Assembly (NCBI GenBank): GCA_903895475.1
Contig: CAITUF010000283.1
Span: forward strand, 1-15,205
Direction of reading: 5' to 3'
DNA from: an uncultured Opitutia bacterium
Lineage (GTDB): Bacteria > Verrucomicrobiota > Verrucomicrobiia > Opitutales > UBA953
DNA length: 15,205 nt
A program made the translations under genes and the position numbers. Below the pieces are notes generated by a model, which ran no database searches, was not told where the DNA came from, and was given only the letters and a program-made list of their open reading frames with translations. How positions within the stretch are numbered: position 1 is the stretch's first letter; the number at the start of each line of letters is the position of its first letter. Positions 13,847 to 15,205 of this stretch are shown piece by piece.

Positions 13847-14475
13847 GGTAATTTAATTTCGACGGCCCGCTGCCGTACTGAGGTGCGGAAGGCGGCGAAA
13901 GCTTCCTTAGTTAAGCGTTTCTCCGTATTCGCCTCGACATAAACCAAGCTGGCCCTGGCTTGCTCATGGACCGGCGCGGCCAAAGACCACCAGGCGCAGG
14001 CCTCGATATCGTCACGCCCTACCCCGATTTCGTTGTAGTAACAAAGTCCGAGTTCATTTTGCGCCTCGGCGAACCCCTGTCGGGCCGACTGCTGGAACCA
14101 GAAGGTCGCTTGTCTGACATCCCGGATAGCCCCGCGGCCACGCAGATAGCAGAAGGCCAGCTCGCACTGAATTGCCGCGTCTCCTTTGACCGCAAGCGCC
14201 CTCAGTTCTTCGAATCGGTGCACCTGCGACAACAGCTCAGCCTCGTGGGCCTCCGCGGCATTCTTTTTGTCGATTCTTCGTTTAAGCATCACGGACTCCT
14301 GTATCAGAATAAATGGCAAAACAATCACGTCTCCCGGCTGACTGGGACCCTTGGGCTCATTCTGCCAAGCGCGATAAGATGCTTCGGAGCATCCCGTAGT
14401 GACGAGCATGACCGCCACGCCCATCAGTCCAGCCAGGAGGCCGGCCAGCCTAGGGCCTGCATTGCGGGATTTCAT
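13843..14475 (-). CDS. Sel1-repeat lipoprotein (upstream member of pair)
   Basis: 210 residues from ATG 14475. A basic N-terminus, a hydrophobic core and lipobox VTTGC (25-29) mark a lipoprotein. Sel1-like repeats follow: LRALAVKGDAAIQCELAFCYLRGRGA (91-116), VRQATFWFQQSARQGFAEAQNELGLCYYNEIGVG (120-153) and DIEACAWWSLAA (156-167). The hydrophobic stretch DVIVLPFILIQESVML (49-64) before the repeats parallels the extra hydrophobic segment of the sister gene. The frame is open to 14571, but the upstream part overlaps the conserved promoter elements and the signal peptide begins at MKSRNAGPR, so ATG 14475 is preferred. That ATG lies 8 bases past the -10 element, which again implies an almost leaderless mRNA. 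The stop overlaps the next gene. Family certain, specific function unknown. Confidence 0.85.
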   Translation of the reverse strand: MKSRNAGPRLAGLLAGLMGVAVMLVTTGCSEASYRAWQNEPKGPSQPGDVIVLPFILIQESVMLKRRIDKKNAAEAHEAELLSQVHRFEELRALAVKGDAAIQCELAFCYLRGRGAIRDVRQATFWFQQSARQGFAEAQNELGLCYYNEIGVGRDDIEACAWWSLAAPVHEQARASLVYVEANTEKRLTKEAFAAFRTSVRQRAVEIKLP

Positions 14476-14482
14476 CACAGGA

Positions 14483-14535
14483 ATGATATCACGACGGCGA
14501 CGAACGCGTTCATCGATAATGTCGATGTCGGGTAT
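14483..14535 (-). promoter_or_regulatory. Promoter of the right Sel1 lipoprotein pair (shared type)
   Basis: On the minus strand: ATACCCGACATC (14535-14524), 3 bp, ATTATCGATG (14520-14511), 18 bp, GTGATATCAT (14492-14483), holding an extended -10, TG-A-TATCAT. The 10-bp box is identical to the two copies at the left end of the window, more than 13 kb away, and every spacing is the same. The start codon at 14475 lies 8 bases past the last -10 base. Confidence 0.72.
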
Positions 14536-14573
14536 CATTGGGAGACGATGAGACCTGATTCGAAACAGCACAC

Positions 14574-14665
14574 GGGGTCAGAGCGTGACCTGGTTTAGTG
14601 CGTAACTAAAAACACCCTAAATGGGTGAATCTAGTTACGCCTACGTTAGGGTACGGCCTGACCCC
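14574..14665. repeat. REP-like palindromic element (nested inverted repeats)
   Basis: A 92-bp imperfect palindrome. The outer arms GGGGTCAG (14574-14581) and CTGACCCC (14658-14665) are exact inverses. The middle arms GCGTAACTA (14600-14608) and TAGTTACGC (14632-14640) are exact inverses. The inner arms CACCC (14613-14617) and GGGTG (14623-14627) close on a short TAAAT loop. The sequence between outer and middle arms pairs only in part. Such long nested palindromes with GGGGTCAG-like ends resemble REP/BIME elements mobilised by single-strand (Y1, IS200-like) transposases, though no transposase is present here. A double role as a terminator or mRNA-stabilising hairpin is possible. The class assignment rests on structure alone. 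Confidence 0.68.
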
Positions 14666-14693
14666 ATGGATAACCCGACCCCATGCATAACCC
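14660..14693. repeat. 17-bp tandem duplication
   Basis: Two adjacent 17-bp copies, 14660-14676 (GACCCCATGGATAACCC) and 14677-14693, differ at one base (G to C after the ATG). The first copy begins inside the outer arm of the palindrome at 14574-14665, so it marks its right edge and may be a scar of insertion or slippage there. Confidence 0.75.
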
Positions 14694-14695
14694 GC

Positions 14696-14764
14696 GACCA
14701 GGAGAAATCGACCACGGCCGATGATCAGGGCAAATGGACTGAGCGTCTTGACACCCTATCTTAA
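14696..14764 (+). pseudogene. Displaced fragment of a sialate O-acetylesterase-like gene
   Basis: Bases 14696-14752 align without gaps to 15051-15107 inside the downstream esterase gene, with 51 of 57 bases the same by my count. Translated in the matching frame it reads DQEKSTTADDQGKWTERLD, against DQEKSTTADAQGKWTVSLD in the real gene. The frame then continues DTLS-like and meets a TAA at 14762-14764. No start or further homologous sequence is seen on either side. It is a relic of a paralogous or duplicated copy, bounded on the left by the 17-bp tandem repeat. Confidence 0.8.
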
Positions 14765-14776
14765 AATTTCTTTAAG
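14748..14776 (+). promoter_or_regulatory. Possible promoter of the esterase gene
   Basis: A perfect TTGACA at 14748-14753 is followed after 17 bp by TTTAAG (14771-14776, 4 of 6 to TATAAT). The -35 sits at the end of the displaced esterase fragment, where the genuine copy reads CTTGAT. A small perfect inverted repeat (CTTAAA at 14760-14765, TTTAAG at 14771-14776) overlaps the -10 region and could be an operator. Leader to ATG 14841 would be about 60 bases. Confidence 0.38.
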
Positions 14777-14840
14777 TGAGCCTATTCCCCGTCCACAAAA
14801 TCTGGGAAAAATCCCCCCAAGCCTCCATCAGAATCGTCCC

Positions 14841-15205
14841 ATGCCTCTGCACCTTACCGTCTTCCAGATCATAAAGGATTATAAATTCACGATAGCGCCA
14901 TTGGCGTTTTTGATGCTTCTCCATGGGGTGGTATATGCCAAGGTCGTCCTTCCGCCGGTGTTGAGCAGTCACATGGTGCTGCAGCGTGGGATGAAAGTGC
15001 CAGTCTGGGGAACGGCCGCGCCCGGCGAAAAGGTGACGGTAAAATTCCGTGACCAGGAGAAATCGACCACGGCCGATGCGCAGGGCAAATGGACGGTGAG
15101 TCTTGATTCGCTGAAAGAAGGCGGGCCTGATGTCCTGACGGTGGCCGGTTCCAACACGCTTAAGCTGGAAGACGTCCTGGTTGGCGAGGTCTGGCTCGGC
15201 TCGGG
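14841..15205 (+). CDS. Sialate O-acetylesterase-type exported enzyme, 5' part only
   Basis: 121 codons from ATG 14841 to the window end, open throughout. A long N-terminal signal peptide (hydrophobic core APLAFLMLLHGVVYA, about residues 19-33) leads into KVVLPPVLSSHMVLQRGMKVPVWGTAAPGEKVTVKF, the typical start of sialate O-acetylesterases (SGNH-type, GDSL-like). LKLEDVLVGEVWLGSG at the very end is the family's 'GEVWLCSGQSNM' block, cut just before the catalytic serine. In this family the enzyme removes acetyl groups from sialic acid or, in environmental Verrucomicrobiota and Planctomycetota, more generally from acetylated polysaccharides. It acts in the periplasm or outside. ATG 14913 (MLLHGVV) could be an alternative start but would shorten the signal peptide; a GTG further upstream lies just after a stop. 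Transcribed away from the Sel1 genes. Confidence 0.85.
   Translation, partial: MPLHLTVFQIIKDYKFTIAPLAFLMLLHGVVYAKVVLPPVLSSHMVLQRGMKVPVWGTAAPGEKVTVKFRDQEKSTTADAQGKWTVSLDSLKEGGPDVLTVAGSNTLKLEDVLVGEVWLGS

Noticed and set aside
1..15205. CRISPR array, tRNA, rRNA, integrase or complete insertion sequence.
   Set aside because: I saw no regularly spaced short repeats with unique spacers, no tRNA or rRNA signatures, and no transposase or integrase motifs in any plausible frame.

Overview
The window is GC-rich bacterial DNA, most likely chromosomal. The lineage suggested is Verrucomicrobiota (Opitutia-like). This is inferred from the mix of Sel1-repeat lipoproteins, a sialate O-acetylesterase-type enzyme, an RnfD-like/FG-GAP/ASPIC-UnbV protein and a REP-like palindrome. 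No rRNA or other phylogenetic marker is present, so the assignment is tentative.

Layout. (1) 1-764, minus strand: a Sel1-repeat secreted protein cut by the window edge and a small two-helix membrane protein, each with its own promoter. (2) 957-3431, minus strand: a three-gene operon of an NTF2/SnoaL-like exported protein, a membrane fatty-acid-desaturase-family enzyme and a squalene/phytoene-synthase-family enzyme. (3) 3599-11187, plus strand, divergent from (2): a six-gene operon with 4-base gaps or overlapping stops and starts. It encodes an UnbU(RnfD-like)-UnbV fusion, a Rieske oxygenase, an unknown membrane protein, a GNAT-like protein, a GH3-type acyl-adenylating/acyl-transferring enzyme and a double-GNAT protein. 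(4) 11179-11832, minus strand: a PAP2-type membrane phosphatase, converging on the operon. (5) 12092-13165, plus strand: a second Rieske oxygenase. (6) 13223-14475, minus strand: two overlapping Sel1 lipoprotein genes. (7) 14574-14840: a mosaic intergenic region with a REP-like palindrome, a 17-bp tandem duplication and a displaced fragment of an esterase gene, followed by the start of a sialate O-acetylesterase-type gene that leaves the window.

How the genes may work together. Regions 2-5 look like one undescribed biosynthetic locus. An isoprenoid or lipid-like backbone could be made or supplied (squalene/phytoene-synthase family), oxidised (desaturase, two Rieske oxygenases), dephosphorylated (PAP2) and conjugated (GH3, GNATs). 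The UnbUV membrane protein has a role that is also unexplained in enediyne clusters. No polyketide synthase, NRPS or carotenoid desaturase is visible, and the product is unknown.

The most striking non-coding signal is a promoter architecture repeated four times. It consists of a 10-bp box (ATTATCRATG), exactly 18 bp, and an extended -10 (RTGNTATNNT). It precedes the left Sel1 gene, the small membrane protein gene, the UnbUV operon and the right Sel1 pair. Three copies also share a further 12-bp block upstream. At the three minus-strand copies the start codon lies only 8-9 bases past the -10 element, which implies leaderless or nearly leaderless mRNAs. The biosynthetic-looking operon and the flanking Sel1 genes may therefore be one regulon.
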